DNA from: Oscillospiraceae bacterium
GTDB taxonomy: Bacteria > Bacillota > Clostridia > Oscillospirales > Oscillospiraceae
DNA: 64,000 nt
Reading direction: 5' to 3'
NCBI GenBank assembly: GCA_017406005.1
Contig: JAFQZI010000137.1
Location: 1 to 64,000, forward strand
Numbering within the stretch: the stretch's first letter is position 1; every line of letters starts with the position of its first letter. This document shows, piece after piece, positions 33,163 through 42,208 of the stretch. The notes below the pieces were generated by a model that had not been told where the DNA came from, searched no databases, and saw only the letters and a list, made by a program, of their open reading frames with translations. A program made the translations under genes and the position numbers.

Positions 33163-34731
33163 ATGATAAATGCAGTTGGCAGAGATATTCCTGATTATCT
33201 TCTTGTAAACGGCCGTGAGGTATACCAGGGCAAGAATTACAGAGACGGCAAGACAGTGAAAAAGGCTTCTCCCGTAACCGTTAAGCATGAAAAGCCGGAG
33301 GAGAACAAGCTCTGTGCCTCCATCCGTGAAGCTTGTGAAAAATGCGGGGCTCATGACGGGATGACTTTCTCCTTCCATACGGAGTTTCGTGACGGGGATT
33401 ATGTGGCAGCAATGGTCTGCAAGGTGCTGGTGGAAGAGATGGGTCTGAAGGATCTCCATGTGGCAGCTACCTCTCTGGGGACAGCCCAGAACATCTTCGC
33501 CGATTATATGGAACGGGGCATTATCGTAGAAGCTCAGACCTCCGGTGTCCGCGGAAGAATCGGTGAAGTAATTTCCGGCGGAAAGCTGAAGAATCCTGCG
33601 ATCATCCGCAGCCACGGCGGACGCCCGAGAGCTGTTGAAGCTGGTGAAGTGCATATCGATATCGCCTTTCTGGCAGCAGCTACTTCGGATAACTGCGGCA
33701 ATGCAAAAGGAACCGGCGGAAAGAACAACTGCGGATCCATGGGCTTTGCAATGCACGATGCGAAATATGCCGACCACACCGTTATTGTAACCGATACGCT
33801 GGTACCTTTCCCCAACGTTCCGTGCAGTATCTCTTCTGTAGATGTTGATGCAGTCTGTGTGGTTGATGCCATCGGCGATGCGGCAAAAATCTCCACAAAG
33901 GAAGCCCGTATCACGAACAATCCCAGGGAACTGATGATGGCTGAAAATGTTACAAAGGTTATCGCTGCTACTCCGTATTTCAAAGACGGTTTCTCCTTCC
34001 AGACAGGTGTCGGCGGGCCTTCTCTTGCTGTAAACCGCTATCTTGAAGAAATTATGACCGAAAAGGGAATCAAGATCAGCTTTACGCTGGGCGGTACAAC
34101 GGGTGCAGTCTGTGCTCTGCAGGATAAGGGCCTCGTCGGAAAAATCTGCGACACGCAGGACTTTGACCAGGTAGCTGCAAAGCATCTGGCCGAGCATCCG
34201 GAAAACCATGTGGAGCTTGACCTGAACCAGTATGCCAGCGCAGGAAACAAAGGCGCATATGTCAACAAGCTGGACTATGTTGTGCTCTCTGCTCTCGAAG
34301 TTGATACCAAATTCAATGTCAACGTGATCACCGGATCCGACGGCGTGCTCCGCGGTGCACCGGGCGGCCATCCGGATGCAGCGGCAGGCTCCAAGTGCTG
34401 CATCATCGTCACACCTCTGACGCGCGGCAGGATGGCAACAGTCTGCGATGATGTTGTCACTGTCACAACCCCGGGAGACTGCGTGGATGTGGTTGTAACG
34501 GATTACGGTATTGCCGTCAATCCGGCAAGGCAGGATCTGATTGCATGCCTGGATGAGGCAGGGATCAGCCATGTTACGATTGAAACACTGCGGGATAAGG
34601 CGTATAGTCTTGTTGGGACACCTGATAAACTGGAATGGGAAGACCAGGTTGTTGCAATCGTAGAAGCCAGAGACGGAACGATCCTTGATGTTGTCCGCAA
34701 GGTAAAGCCCCTTGTTCTTGATGAAAATTAA
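33163..34731 (+). CDS. citF: Citrate lyase alpha subunit (CoA-transferase), copy 2
   Basis: A 522-residue CitF. ATG 33163 is used: GAGGAGGAC precedes it and the protein then opens MINAVGRDIP like copy 1; the in-frame codon at 33121 lies inside citE. The conserved segments RGRIGEVISGGKL, FQTGVGGPSL and VVAIVEARDGTILDVV are present. It is followed 23 bases later by a carrier gene. Confidence 0.93.
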   Translation: MINAVGRDIPDYLLVNGREVYQGKNYRDGKTVKKASPVTVKHEKPEENKLCASIREACEKCGAHDGMTFSFHTEFRDGDYVAAMVCKVLVEEMGLKDLHVAATSLGTAQNIFADYMERGIIVEAQTSGVRGRIGEVISGGKLKNPAIIRSHGGRPRAVEAGEVHIDIAFLAAATSDNCGNAKGTGGKNNCGSMGFAMHDAKYADHTVIVTDTLVPFPNVPCSISSVDVDAVCVVDAIGDAAKISTKEARITNNPRELMMAENVTKVIAATPYFKDGFSFQTGVGGPSLAVNRYLEEIMTEKGIKISFTLGGTTGAVCALQDKGLVGKICDTQDFDQVAAKHLAEHPENHVELDLNQYASAGNKGAYVNKLDYVVLSALEVDTKFNVNVITGSDGVLRGAPGGHPDAAAGSKCCIIVTPLTRGRMATVCDDVVTVTTPGDCVDVVVTDYGIAVNPARQDLIACLDEAGISHVTIETLRDKAYSLVGTPDKLEWEDQVVAIVEARDGTILDVVRKVKPLVLDEN

Positions 34732-34754
34732 CGTGATTCGGGAGGATTGATGAA

Positions 34755-36014
34755 ATGGCATTATCAGTAATATCGCTTTTGTGCTTGGTAGGGGCAATTG
34801 TCTTCGGGTTTGTGCGGAAAACAAACGTAGGTCTCGTAAGTCTTGGCTTAGCTCTGGTTCTGGGAACCATCGGCGGAATGAGCGCAGGGGATATCTATAA
34901 AGGATTCCCCTATAAGCTCTTCCTGACATTGATGGGAACGATGCTCTTCTTCGCACTCCTTCAGGAAAACGGCACACTGGAAAAAGTGTCCCAGCTGATG
35001 ACCGGTTTGTGCGGGAAGAAAAAGTTCCTGATCCCGATCATTATCTATGTCGTCAGTTTTGTATTGTCCGCTGCCGGCCCCGGAGCGATCAGCGTTCAGA
35101 CGGTTATGGTACTCTTTGCAGTTCCGCTTGGTATTCACGCGGGAATCAACCCCATTCTGATGGGCGCCATGGCGATCCTCGGAGCAGTGGGAGGAACGGC
35201 TTCTCCCATTGCCCTGACCGGGATTATTGTGGAAGACCTTCTCGCCGATATGGGTTATTCAGGGCACGGAATGCAGATATTCCTTGGAGTTACAGTTGCA
35301 AATTTCGTCTGCGCGGTTGTGACCTATATCGTGTTCAAAGGCTGGAAGCAGGGTATGGCTGAAGATGAGGCAGAAACAGAGAAGGAAAAAGTCCGCTTCA
35401 CAAGCAAGCAAATCATCAGCGTAATCGCGTTGCTTGTCATGGTTGTAGCTGTGGTTGGGTTCTCCTATGACGTGGGCCTTGTGTGCCTGACACTGTCTCT
35501 GGTTCTGATTATCCTGAATGCGGCGGATGAAAAGAAGTCTGTGAAGATGATTCCGTGGAACACGCTGATTCTGATTGCAGGTGTCAGTGTTCTGATGAAT
35601 ATTACAAAGACCCTTGGCGGCATCGATCTGCTGGCAGATCTGCTGGCTTCCCTCATGACGGCTAGGACCGCAGCTCCGATTATCGGCCTCACGGGTGGAA
35701 TTATGTCCTGGTTCTCGAGTGCCAACGGTGTTGTCTTCCCGACACTGATACCCGCTGTACCCAGTATTGCAGAGCAGGTGGGTGGTTCTTCCATCCTCCA
35801 GATGGTGGTTGCCATTGTATGCTCGGCAACGGTTGCCGGTATCAGCCCGCTCTCTACCGGAGGCAGCCTTGTTCTGGCAAGCTACTCTCAGGAGAAGAAC
35901 CCGGATCCGAAGGAAGAATCCAGCATCTTTATCCGGCTCTTCGCCTTGTCTTTCGGCTGCGTTGCTACCGTGTTTGTCCTGACGCTTGTCGGTTTGCTCA
36001 GTTTCCTGGGTTAA
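34755..36014 (+). CDS. MatC/SLC13-like dicarboxylate or citrate carrier
   Basis: A 419-residue integral membrane protein with about 11-12 hydrophobic segments. The N-terminal half resembles the MatC N-terminal domain (NVGLVSLGLALVLGTIGGM, then GPGAISVQTVMVLFAVPLG), and the region with SPIALTGIIVED fits the ion-transporter superfamily. It is linked to citDEF copy 2, so it probably carries citrate, citramalate or another di/tricarboxylate. It is unrelated to the CitMHS carrier of the first locus. Confidence 0.75.
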   Translation: MALSVISLLCLVGAIVFGFVRKTNVGLVSLGLALVLGTIGGMSAGDIYKGFPYKLFLTLMGTMLFFALLQENGTLEKVSQLMTGLCGKKKFLIPIIIYVVSFVLSAAGPGAISVQTVMVLFAVPLGIHAGINPILMGAMAILGAVGGTASPIALTGIIVEDLLADMGYSGHGMQIFLGVTVANFVCAVVTYIVFKGWKQGMAEDEAETEKEKVRFTSKQIISVIALLVMVVAVVGFSYDVGLVCLTLSLVLIILNAADEKKSVKMIPWNTLILIAGVSVLMNITKTLGGIDLLADLLASLMTARTAAPIIGLTGGIMSWFSSANGVVFPTLIPAVPSIAEQVGGSSILQMVVAIVCSATVAGISPLSTGGSLVLASYSQEKNPDPKEESSIFIRLFALSFGCVATVFVLTLVGLLSFLG

Positions 36015-36026
36015 GGAGGAAGCAAT

Positions 36027-37070
36027 ATGTACGCGTATATCGGCTGCAGAACGACAAAAGAGCGCAATGCCCGAGGGAAAGGGATCAGTGTCTATCAGGT
36101 CTTCGGGGATGAGTGGCAGCTCCAGAGCATCCTTGAAGGGGAAATCAATCCTTCTTATCTGTGCCTCAACAAAAAACAGGACCGCCTTTATGCGATCCAT
36201 GGAGATTACAGTGAAGTCAGCGCGTATGCTGTCGGGGAAAACGGGTCTCTCACCAGGCTCGGAACAACCGGTACCCACGGAACAAATCCAGTACACCTGG
36301 TCCTGAGCCCCAGTGAGAAATGGCTGTATGTTGCCAATCTGCAGACTGGGTCCGTGTCTGTAATCCCTGTCCAGGAAGATGGGTCTCTCGGCTTTATCCG
36401 GCACCTCCGTTTTATCAGCGGGAACGGAGGCCCGGGATATGTCTCCCATCCTCATCAGGTACAACTGGACAGAACCGGGAAGTGGCTGTTTGTTCCGACA
36501 CAGGGCAGGCTTCAGGGTGTGGGAAAACTGACAGTTTTCCGGATCCATGAAGAAGACGGGACGCTCGAAGAAACCTTTGTGGCAAAGGGCCGGACCGGGG
36601 CAGAACCGAGGCACTGTGTGCTTCATCCCAACAACCGCTGGCTCTATCTGATCAACGAGAAAGACAGCACAATTGTTTTCTACCACTTTGATGAGGGAAC
36701 AGGCAGCCTGAACCCCCAGCAGATGATCACCACGCTCCCGGAGGATTTCTTCGGAGACGGCTGGGCAAGCGGGATTATCATTGCGGAGGACGGGAAAACG
36801 CTGTATGCCTCCAACCGCAAACATGACAGCATCACGGTTTATCATCTGGATCAGGAAACGGGCAGGATGACCTGGCTGCAAAATATCAAAACCGGTGGAG
36901 GACAGCCGAGATTCCTTACGCTGTCTCCGGACGGAAAGAAAGTCATTGCTGCGAATGAGACCACGGACACGCTGACGGTATTTGATGTGGATCCGGAGAA
37001 TGGAACTCTCGCGGTCGAAAAAATGATAGATACGGAAAGCCCTGTTTGCCTCGTATTCAAAACCCGATAA
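36027..37070 (+). CDS. Lactonase-family seven-bladed beta-propeller (6-phosphogluconolactonase-like)
   Basis: A 347-residue propeller with repeated blade motifs such as GTNPVHLVLSPSEKWLYVAN, GAEPRHCVLHPNNRWLYLIN and GGQPRFLTLSPDGKKVIAAN. This is the YbhE/Pgl lactonase family, which hydrolyses sugar lactones. It is 12 bases after the carrier gene in the citrate operon, where its role is unclear; a second, more divergent member is at 44537. There is no signal peptide. Confidence 0.85.
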   Translation: MYAYIGCRTTKERNARGKGISVYQVFGDEWQLQSILEGEINPSYLCLNKKQDRLYAIHGDYSEVSAYAVGENGSLTRLGTTGTHGTNPVHLVLSPSEKWLYVANLQTGSVSVIPVQEDGSLGFIRHLRFISGNGGPGYVSHPHQVQLDRTGKWLFVPTQGRLQGVGKLTVFRIHEEDGTLEETFVAKGRTGAEPRHCVLHPNNRWLYLINEKDSTIVFYHFDEGTGSLNPQQMITTLPEDFFGDGWASGIIIAEDGKTLYASNRKHDSITVYHLDQETGRMTWLQNIKTGGGQPRFLTLSPDGKKVIAANETTDTLTVFDVDPENGTLAVEKMIDTESPVCLVFKTR

Positions 37071-37080
37071 TTGAATAAAA

Positions 37081-37145
37081 AAAACAGACAGATAAAACGA
37101 AAAACCATTCCTGTAGGGAATGGAAAGACATGAAATCTGTCTGTT
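37081..37145 (+). terminator. Compound hairpin after the lactonase gene
   Basis: AAACAGACAGAT (37081-37092) pairs perfectly with its complement (37134-37145), and inside it CCATTCC pairs with GGAATGG (about 37104-37122). The two-level architecture resembles the GACAAAA elements, but the arm sequence differs. It separates the lactonase from citG. Confidence 0.6.
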
Positions 37146-37226
37146 TTACTTTACGATAGCATTATGGTTTAATATATGCAGATATGTGCAGAATACAGAA
37201 AGCCGGCAAGAGAGGAAGTGATCATA

Positions 37227-38102
37227 ATGAGGCAGGACACCAGAATATTAACAACTGACAGAATTACGGACATAGCTATTGCAGCAACAGAAGCATTGCT
37301 TCTGGAGGTTGCCGCAACGCCGAAGCCCGGCCTTGTAGATCGCCACAATTCAGGTTCTCACACCGATATGGATATCACGACCTTTGAGACCAGCGCCATC
37401 GCTCTTTCTCCGTATTTCTACAGGTTTGCCCTTTACGGTGCTGAGAGTAGAGACCGGGAACCGGAAGACCTGCTTACTTCCGCACGCACTATAGGGATTC
37501 ATGCCGAACAGGCGATGTTCCTGGCAACAAACGGGGTAAATACTCATAAAGGAGCAATCTTTTCCGGAGGTATCCTCTGTGTTGCATACGGGTACCTGGG
37601 AGAAGCAGCCAATGACATTCTGCTGTTGCAGGAGGTCTGCAGACGTATTGCTCAGCCAGTGATGGAGGATCTGCAAAAGATTGATTCTGCTTCTGCAACG
37701 GCGGGAGAAAGGCTGTTTTTGGATCATGGCGTTCTTGGGATCCGCGGGGAGGCAGCGCAGGGGTTTCCCACTGTATTTCAGGTTGCTGCTCCTGCTATGA
37801 GAAGATTTCTGCAGCAGGGCTATTCACGGAATGATGCCGGGATTCTCACCCTGATCCATATCATGGCGGAGCTTCCGGACACCAACGTAATGCACCGTTC
37901 CAGCTATGAGGAAGCGGTTGATCTTCAAAAGAGAATGAAAAATCTGGCAGAAAGCGGGCTGGAAAATCTGCCCTATCTGGAAATTCTGGAAGAGCTCGAC
38001 CGGGAATTTATTCACCGGAATATCAGCCCCGGAGGATGCGCGGATCTTCTGGCTATGACCTACTTTGTTCTTTCAATGGAAAAGTATCTGCAATTGCAAT
38101 AA
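37227..38102 (+). CDS. citG: Triphosphoribosyl-dephospho-CoA synthase
   Basis: A 291-residue CitG, which makes the precursor of the citrate lyase prosthetic group from ATP and dephospho-CoA. The signature ATPKPGLVDRHNSGSHTDMD (about 36-55) and the THKGAIFSGG segment are conserved. ATG 37227 follows AGAGGAAG; an in-frame start at 37176 lacks a site. It is the last cit gene and ends at palindrome copy 4. With citX and citC it completes one maturation set for two lyases. Confidence 0.92.
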   Translation: MRQDTRILTTDRITDIAIAATEALLLEVAATPKPGLVDRHNSGSHTDMDITTFETSAIALSPYFYRFALYGAESRDREPEDLLTSARTIGIHAEQAMFLATNGVNTHKGAIFSGGILCVAYGYLGEAANDILLLQEVCRRIAQPVMEDLQKIDSASATAGERLFLDHGVLGIRGEAAQGFPTVFQVAAPAMRRFLQQGYSRNDAGILTLIHIMAELPDTNVMHRSSYEEAVDLQKRMKNLAESGLENLPYLEILEELDREFIHRNISPGGCADLLAMTYFVLSMEKYLQLQ

Positions 38103-38129
38103 TTCTCTGTTTTAATCAGAAAAGCATAA

Positions 38130-38200
38130 CGGGACAAAAGGACAAAATTCACTCAGGGCTGTCACAAAGCTTCTGTGGGAATATTGTCCTTTTTGTCCCG
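38130..38200 (+). repeat. GACAAAA-arm compound palindrome, copy 4
   Basis: CGGGACAAAAGGACAAAATTC (38130-38150) pairs with GAATATTGTCCTTTTTGTCCCG (38179-38200) with one mismatch and one bulge. The central base pair of the arm is G-C, as in copy 1 and unlike the T-A of copies 2 and 3, a compensatory change. It lies between citG and lrgA on the same strand. Confidence 0.75.
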
Positions 38201-38273
38201 GATAAAATTTCGGTTTACAGCGTTGTCGGAATCGTACTATAATGAAATTCAGAAAAATCTGGAGGAGATGTCT

Positions 38274-38630
38274 ATGAAATACATCTGGCAGATGACCGTC
38301 ATTCTCTCTGTTACCTGCGTGGCAGAGCTTCTGAAATATTTCATTCCGCTCCCCATACCGGCGAGCATCTACGGGCTTGTGCTGATGTTCCTGCTGCTTG
38401 TTACGGGAATCGTAAAGCTGCCGCAGGTAAAGGAGACGGCGGAGTTCCTCATCGAGATCATGACGATCATGTTTATCCCGGCAACTGTGGGGTTGATGGA
38501 AAACTGGGATGTGCTCCAGCCGATTCTGCTGCCTTTGATTGTGATAATTCCGGTGACGACGGTACTTGTGATGGGTGTAACCGGACGCACAGCACAACGG
38601 ATTCTGCGAAGAGGAGAGAAAGAAAAATGA
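38274..38630 (+). CDS. lrgA: LrgA/CidA-family holin-like membrane protein
   Basis: A 118-residue protein with four hydrophobic segments and the family motif PIPASIYGLVLMF. ATG 38274 has GGAGGA 7 bases upstream; earlier in-frame starts extend into the intergenic palindrome region. It overlaps lrgB as ATGA. LrgAB systems have been linked to autolysis control and to export of small acids such as pyruvate or glycolate, which would suit a glycerate/citrate locus. Confidence 0.88.
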   Translation: MKYIWQMTVILSVTCVAELLKYFIPLPIPASIYGLVLMFLLLVTGIVKLPQVKETAEFLIEIMTIMFIPATVGLMENWDVLQPILLPLIVIIPVTTVLVMGVTGRTAQRILRRGEKEK

Positions 38631-39319
38631 ATGAACTGGTTCTTTCTTCCACGACCTTCGGGGTGGTGATCAGCTTCCTCTGCTATGCTGTAGGCTTTGC
38701 ACTGAAGAAGAGATTCAAGATCGCAATTTTCAATCCGCTGCTGATTGCAATTCTCCTGGTTATTGCGGTGCTAAAGCTTTTTCGTATTGAATACAGCAGT
38801 TATTATGCCAGTGCGAAGTATCTGAGTTATCTGCTTACACCGGCTACGGTCTGCCTTGCAGTTCCCCTGTATACACAGCTGGAAAAACTTCGTCAAAATC
38901 TGCCGGCTATCCTCTGTGCATTGGTGGTCGGCGTGCTGACAAGCCTCGTATCCGTGCTGGCTCTCTCCGCCTTATTCAGGCTTTCTCACCAGGAATATGT
39001 CACATTGCTTCCGAAGTCGATCACATCGGCCATCGGGATGGGAGTTTCGGAAGAGCTTGGCGGCTATTCTTCTATCACAGTGGCAGTGATTATCATCTCG
39101 GGGATTCTCGGCAACGTTTCGGGTGATCTTGTGTGCAAATTGTTCCGCATTACGGAACCGATTGCGAAAGGGCTTGGCATGGGGGCGGCATCGCACGCCA
39201 TCGGCACGGCACGGGCTATGGAATGGGGAGAACTGGAAGGAGCCATGAGTAGCCTTGCTATTGTGGTTTCCGGTTTGCTGACAGTAGTCGGGGCATCCGT
39301 TTTCGCGAATTTGTTATAA
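38627..39319 (+). CDS. lrgB: LrgB-family membrane protein
   Basis: A 230-residue LrgB with six to seven hydrophobic segments and the signatures LTPATVCLAVPLY, LPKSITSAIGM and GMGAASHAIGTARA. It partners LrgA and overlaps it by 4 bases. The next gene, glycerate kinase, is 28 bases away, consistent with export or import of a small organic acid related to glycerate. Confidence 0.9.
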   Translation: MNELVLSSTTFGVVISFLCYAVGFALKKRFKIAIFNPLLIAILLVIAVLKLFRIEYSSYYASAKYLSYLLTPATVCLAVPLYTQLEKLRQNLPAILCALVVGVLTSLVSVLALSALFRLSHQEYVTLLPKSITSAIGMGVSEELGGYSSITVAVIIISGILGNVSGDLVCKLFRITEPIAKGLGMGAASHAIGTARAMEWGELEGAMSSLAIVVSGLLTVVGASVFANLL

Positions 39320-39347
39320 CAACAGGATTGTTCAGGGAGATAGAAAA

Positions 39348-40511
39348 ATGAAGTTTTTATTTGCCTCGGATTCTTTTAAGGGGACGCTAACCAGCGAACA
39401 GACAGTGGAACTTCTGGCAAAAGCAGCCAGAGAAGTTTTCGGAGATATTGAATACAGCGGTGTGCCGGTTGCGGACGGAGGAGAAGGAACCGTTGCTGCT
39501 GTGGTTGCTGCAGAGCACGGGGTGTGGATGGAAGCGGAAGTCTACGGCCCGCTGATGGAAAAAAGAAAAGCCAGCTATGGAAAGCTGGACGAAAAACGTG
39601 CAGTTCTGGAAATGGCAACAGCATCCGGCCTGCCGTTAGTTCCTGTGCATCTGCGCAATCCTCTTCTGACGACCACTTACGGGACCGGAGAGCTCATCCG
39701 CCATGCGCTGGATCAGGGGTTTACGGATCTCTCCATAGCAATCGGCGGAAGTGCGACTAATGACGGCGGAATGGGTTGTGCCAGAGCATTGGGCGTCCGA
39801 TTCCTGGACGGTAACGGGAATGCCCTGGAGGGCAGAGGGGAAGACCTTGAAAAAGTCAGCAGGATCGACATCTCGGGGCTGGATCCTCGAATCAGAAACA
39901 CGAAAATCACAGTAATGTGCGATGTGACGAACCCGTTATGCGGAGAAAACGGAGCGACCTATACTTTCGGTGCGCAGAAAGGCGCAACACCGGAGATGCA
40001 GGCAAGGATGGAAGCCGGTATGGTGAATTACCGGGATGTGATTCGCAGACAGTTCGATGTAGATCCTGATCAGATCAGGGGAGCCGGTGCTGCAGGAGGT
40101 TTGGGGATTGCCCTGACGGTTTTCCTCGGAGGGGAAATGAAGTCCGGTATCGAAACAGTGCTTGACCTGATCGGCTTTGATGAACGGCTGGAGGGAACCG
40201 ATCTCGTGGTAACCGGAGAAGGACAGACGGACTGGCAGAGCTGTTTCGGGAAAGTCATGCAGGGCGTGGGAAAACGTGCCAAAGCAAAAGGCGTTACAGC
40301 CGTCGGGCTCAGTGGATCGCTCGGCAGGGATGCTGCACAGATTTTTAACCACGGCATTGCTTCTTTGATGACGACTGTGGATGCTCCCATGCCTCTGGAA
40401 GAAGCGCTTGAAAGAGCGGAGGAATTATACTATCTCGGCGCGGTGCGGATGTTTCGCTTCCTGAAAGCCGGAATGATGCTCAAGGAGAGGTCTGCGTCAT
40501 CTTCTCTTTGA
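39348..40511 (+). CDS. Glycerate kinase (GarK/GlxK family)
   Basis: A 387-residue family-1 glycerate kinase. It opens with FASDSFKGTLTSEQ and contains VPVADGGEGTV, AIGGSATNDGGMGCARALG and VVTGEGQTDWQS. It phosphorylates D-glycerate, usually to 2-phosphoglycerate, feeding lower glycolysis. It is probably co-transcribed with lrgAB and ends at the strong terminator at 40558. Glycerate is a product of aldarate breakdown, in keeping with the sugar-acid genes that follow. Confidence 0.92.
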   Translation: MKFLFASDSFKGTLTSEQTVELLAKAAREVFGDIEYSGVPVADGGEGTVAAVVAAEHGVWMEAEVYGPLMEKRKASYGKLDEKRAVLEMATASGLPLVPVHLRNPLLTTTYGTGELIRHALDQGFTDLSIAIGGSATNDGGMGCARALGVRFLDGNGNALEGRGEDLEKVSRIDISGLDPRIRNTKITVMCDVTNPLCGENGATYTFGAQKGATPEMQARMEAGMVNYRDVIRRQFDVDPDQIRGAGAAGGLGIALTVFLGGEMKSGIETVLDLIGFDERLEGTDLVVTGEGQTDWQSCFGKVMQGVGKRAKAKGVTAVGLSGSLGRDAAQIFNHGIASLMTTVDAPMPLEEALERAEELYYLGAVRMFRFLKAGMMLKERSASSSL

Positions 40512-40557
40512 ACAGATTTAAAAAATACGAATAGTATTCTGTTATAAAAACAAAAAG

Positions 40558-40597
40558 ACCGCATACTGCCATATGAACGTGTCCGGCAGTATGCGGT
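40558..40597. terminator. Bidirectional intrinsic terminator
   Basis: ACCGCATACTGCC (40558-40570) pairs perfectly over 13 bp with GGCAGTATGCGGT (40585-40597), with A-rich and T-rich flanks. It separates the convergent glycerate kinase and RraA-like genes. Confidence 0.9.
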
Positions 40598-40607
40598 TTT
40601 CTGATGG

Positions 40608-41540
40608 TTAAAGGGCTGACTGGGTATCGTTCGGGTCTCCGTTCCGAGCCATCTCGTATTCATGGCTCCAGTCGATGTCACGATATTCTTTGCCGCGTGG
40701 ATCCGTTTTGATAAAGTCCACCAGCAGATCCAGCATCTCCTCTGTCCAGGTGTTCAGATCAATTTGTGCCGTGGTAAAACGGTTTGCCGTGATCATTTCA
40801 AACCCGAAGATGTCTTTAATCTGTGTTTTGGCTCCGTTTTCGACGACTTCAACAACAAGCTGGGGAGGAATGAACAGAACCCCTCCGCTGCATCCATAGA
40901 CAATGTCACCCGGAAGACACAGGGCAGCGTGCTCTCCATCGCCCAGCCGAACCGGGGCATTGAAACCAAGCATTACAAAGTCACGGATCGGGGTCGGATC
41001 AATTCCTCTGTAGTAGACATTGATTCCATCGACTTTCTGCATCTGCTCAATATCCCGAATGCCGCCCCAAATCACTGCTCCGCCGGAATGTGTTTTTGTT
41101 TTAATAGCCGTAGTCAGATTGCCGCCGACAAAGGTCCCTTTGTAAATCTTGTCAAACATATCAATTACGGCGACATCCCGGTCAATCAGAGAATCAATCA
41201 CCCACTGGTTCGGGGTTCCGGAAAAACCCTGGCTTTTTGCCTGAGCCATGGAAGCGGCATAATAATCAGGCCTTTTCGGTCCGTAAGAAGCGGTTACAGC
41301 CCGGCCGATCATTTTACAGTTCAGATCACCGTTATCTTTGAATTCGGGATGGAGGCATTTCATCTGGAGAAACTGATTTTCATATCCCTGCACAAAAATC
41401 GGTTTCCAGAGTTCTTCCAGGGTCATTTTACGGATTTCATCAAGGTATTTGTCCGGCACAAACGGTCTCCCGTCAGGCAGCCGCTCTCCTCTCCATTCGG
41501 GTGTAAGCGCAATAACATCTTCCGGCTTGTTAAAATACAT
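40608..41540 (-). CDS. RraA-like protein (HMG/CHA aldolase superfamily), paralogue A
   Basis: 310 residues of the RraA/menG-like fold, longer than typical (about 160-230) because of N- and C-terminal extensions. The active-site GGIRD is present, with the substrate Arg and the metal Asp; GDIVYGCSGGVLFIP fits the family. Members include pyruvate-releasing 4-hydroxy-4-methyl-2-oxoglutarate aldolases and RNase E inhibitors; with sugar-acid genes around it, an aldolase or dehydratase role is likelier. It is the last gene of a minus-strand unit led by the enolase-family gene. Two shorter paralogues are at 48134 and 51967. Confidence 0.8.
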   Translation of the reverse strand: MYFNKPEDVIALTPEWRGERLPDGRPFVPDKYLDEIRKMTLEELWKPIFVQGYENQFLQMKCLHPEFKDNGDLNCKMIGRAVTASYGPKRPDYYAASMAQAKSQGFSGTPNQWVIDSLIDRDVAVIDMFDKIYKGTFVGGNLTTAIKTKTHSGGAVIWGGIRDIEQMQKVDGINVYYRGIDPTPIRDFVMLGFNAPVRLGDGEHAALCLPGDIVYGCSGGVLFIPPQLVVEVVENGAKTQIKDIFGFEMITANRFTTAQIDLNTWTEEMLDLLVDFIKTDPRGKEYRDIDWSHEYEMARNGDPNDTQSAL

Positions 41541-41561
41541 CTTTTCCTCCTGTTCCGTCTT

Positions 41562-42176
41562 TTACCGATGGTTGTCTTTCAACCGTTCTCCTTCAAAGTG
41601 AGATGTTCTGTTTCCGAACAACTCCCGCAGATTATCAATATTGAAACTCCAGAATGAGGAAGGTCTGGTCCATTTACAGCCCGCCTTTTCCGAAAGCAGA
41701 TTTTTCAGCCCGGTAAGTCCTCCGTCACCATAAACAGAAGAAGCATTCACCATATAGGCAGATTCTTTGGAGATATATAAATACAGGTATTTTTTGTCGT
41801 CGATCAGTTTGATCAGATTCTGATAGGAGATTTCTTTGCTTTTTTCACTGTCCTTAAAACCTGTGGAAGAAAAATAATACTCAGAGGAAGGGAACCTGTT
41901 GTTCATCTGGGCGATTATTTTTTTTGCATTGCTTTTCGGCCTTACGTTTAATCCGGCTATCATCACACAGCCAAGGAACAGACAAAAATATGAGGTGATC
42001 ATGCCCGAACTGAAGGTGAAGACACCATAGGCAATCAATGCCAGAGAAATCAGAATCAAGGTAATCTTTTTCCCGATCTGAAAAGTGTTGTACTGCATTA
42101 GTACCAGCTTTTCAATTGTTTCGGCATTGTGCTTCATCACGGCAGTATAAAGCACTTTTTGCTGCGGGCTGCCCAT
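41562..42176 (-). CDS. YcxB-like membrane protein
   Basis: 204 residues with two adjacent hydrophobic segments (about 39-78) followed by a soluble beta-rich region (YYFSSTGFKD, ISYQNLIKLIDDKKYLYLYIS), the layout of YcxB-like proteins, whose function is unknown. ATG 42176 is used: GAGGGGAG precedes it, and the longer in-frame start at 42266 would run into the upstream gene. It lies between the enolase-family and RraA-like genes, so it may be co-expressed with them. Confidence 0.7.
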   Translation of the reverse strand: MGSPQQKVLYTAVMKHNAETIEKLVLMQYNTFQIGKKITLILISLALIAYGVFTFSSGMITSYFCLFLGCVMIAGLNVRPKSNAKKIIAQMNNRFPSSEYYFSSTGFKDSEKSKEISYQNLIKLIDDKKYLYLYISKESAYMVNASSVYGDGGLTGLKNLLSEKAGCKWTRPSSFWSFNIDNLRELFGNRTSHFEGERLKDNHR

Positions 42177-42208
42177 GGCGGTTTCTCTCCCCTCAGTTTT
42201 CTCGGAAT

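Noticed and set aside
32926-34977. 683-codon minus-strand ORF
   Set aside because: It is antisense to citF copy 2 and the start of the carrier gene, Cys/Arg/His-rich as expected for a shadow, and lacks any family motif.
35259-36881. 540-codon minus-strand ORF
   Set aside because: It is antisense to the carrier and lactonase genes, both of which are well-supported on the plus strand.
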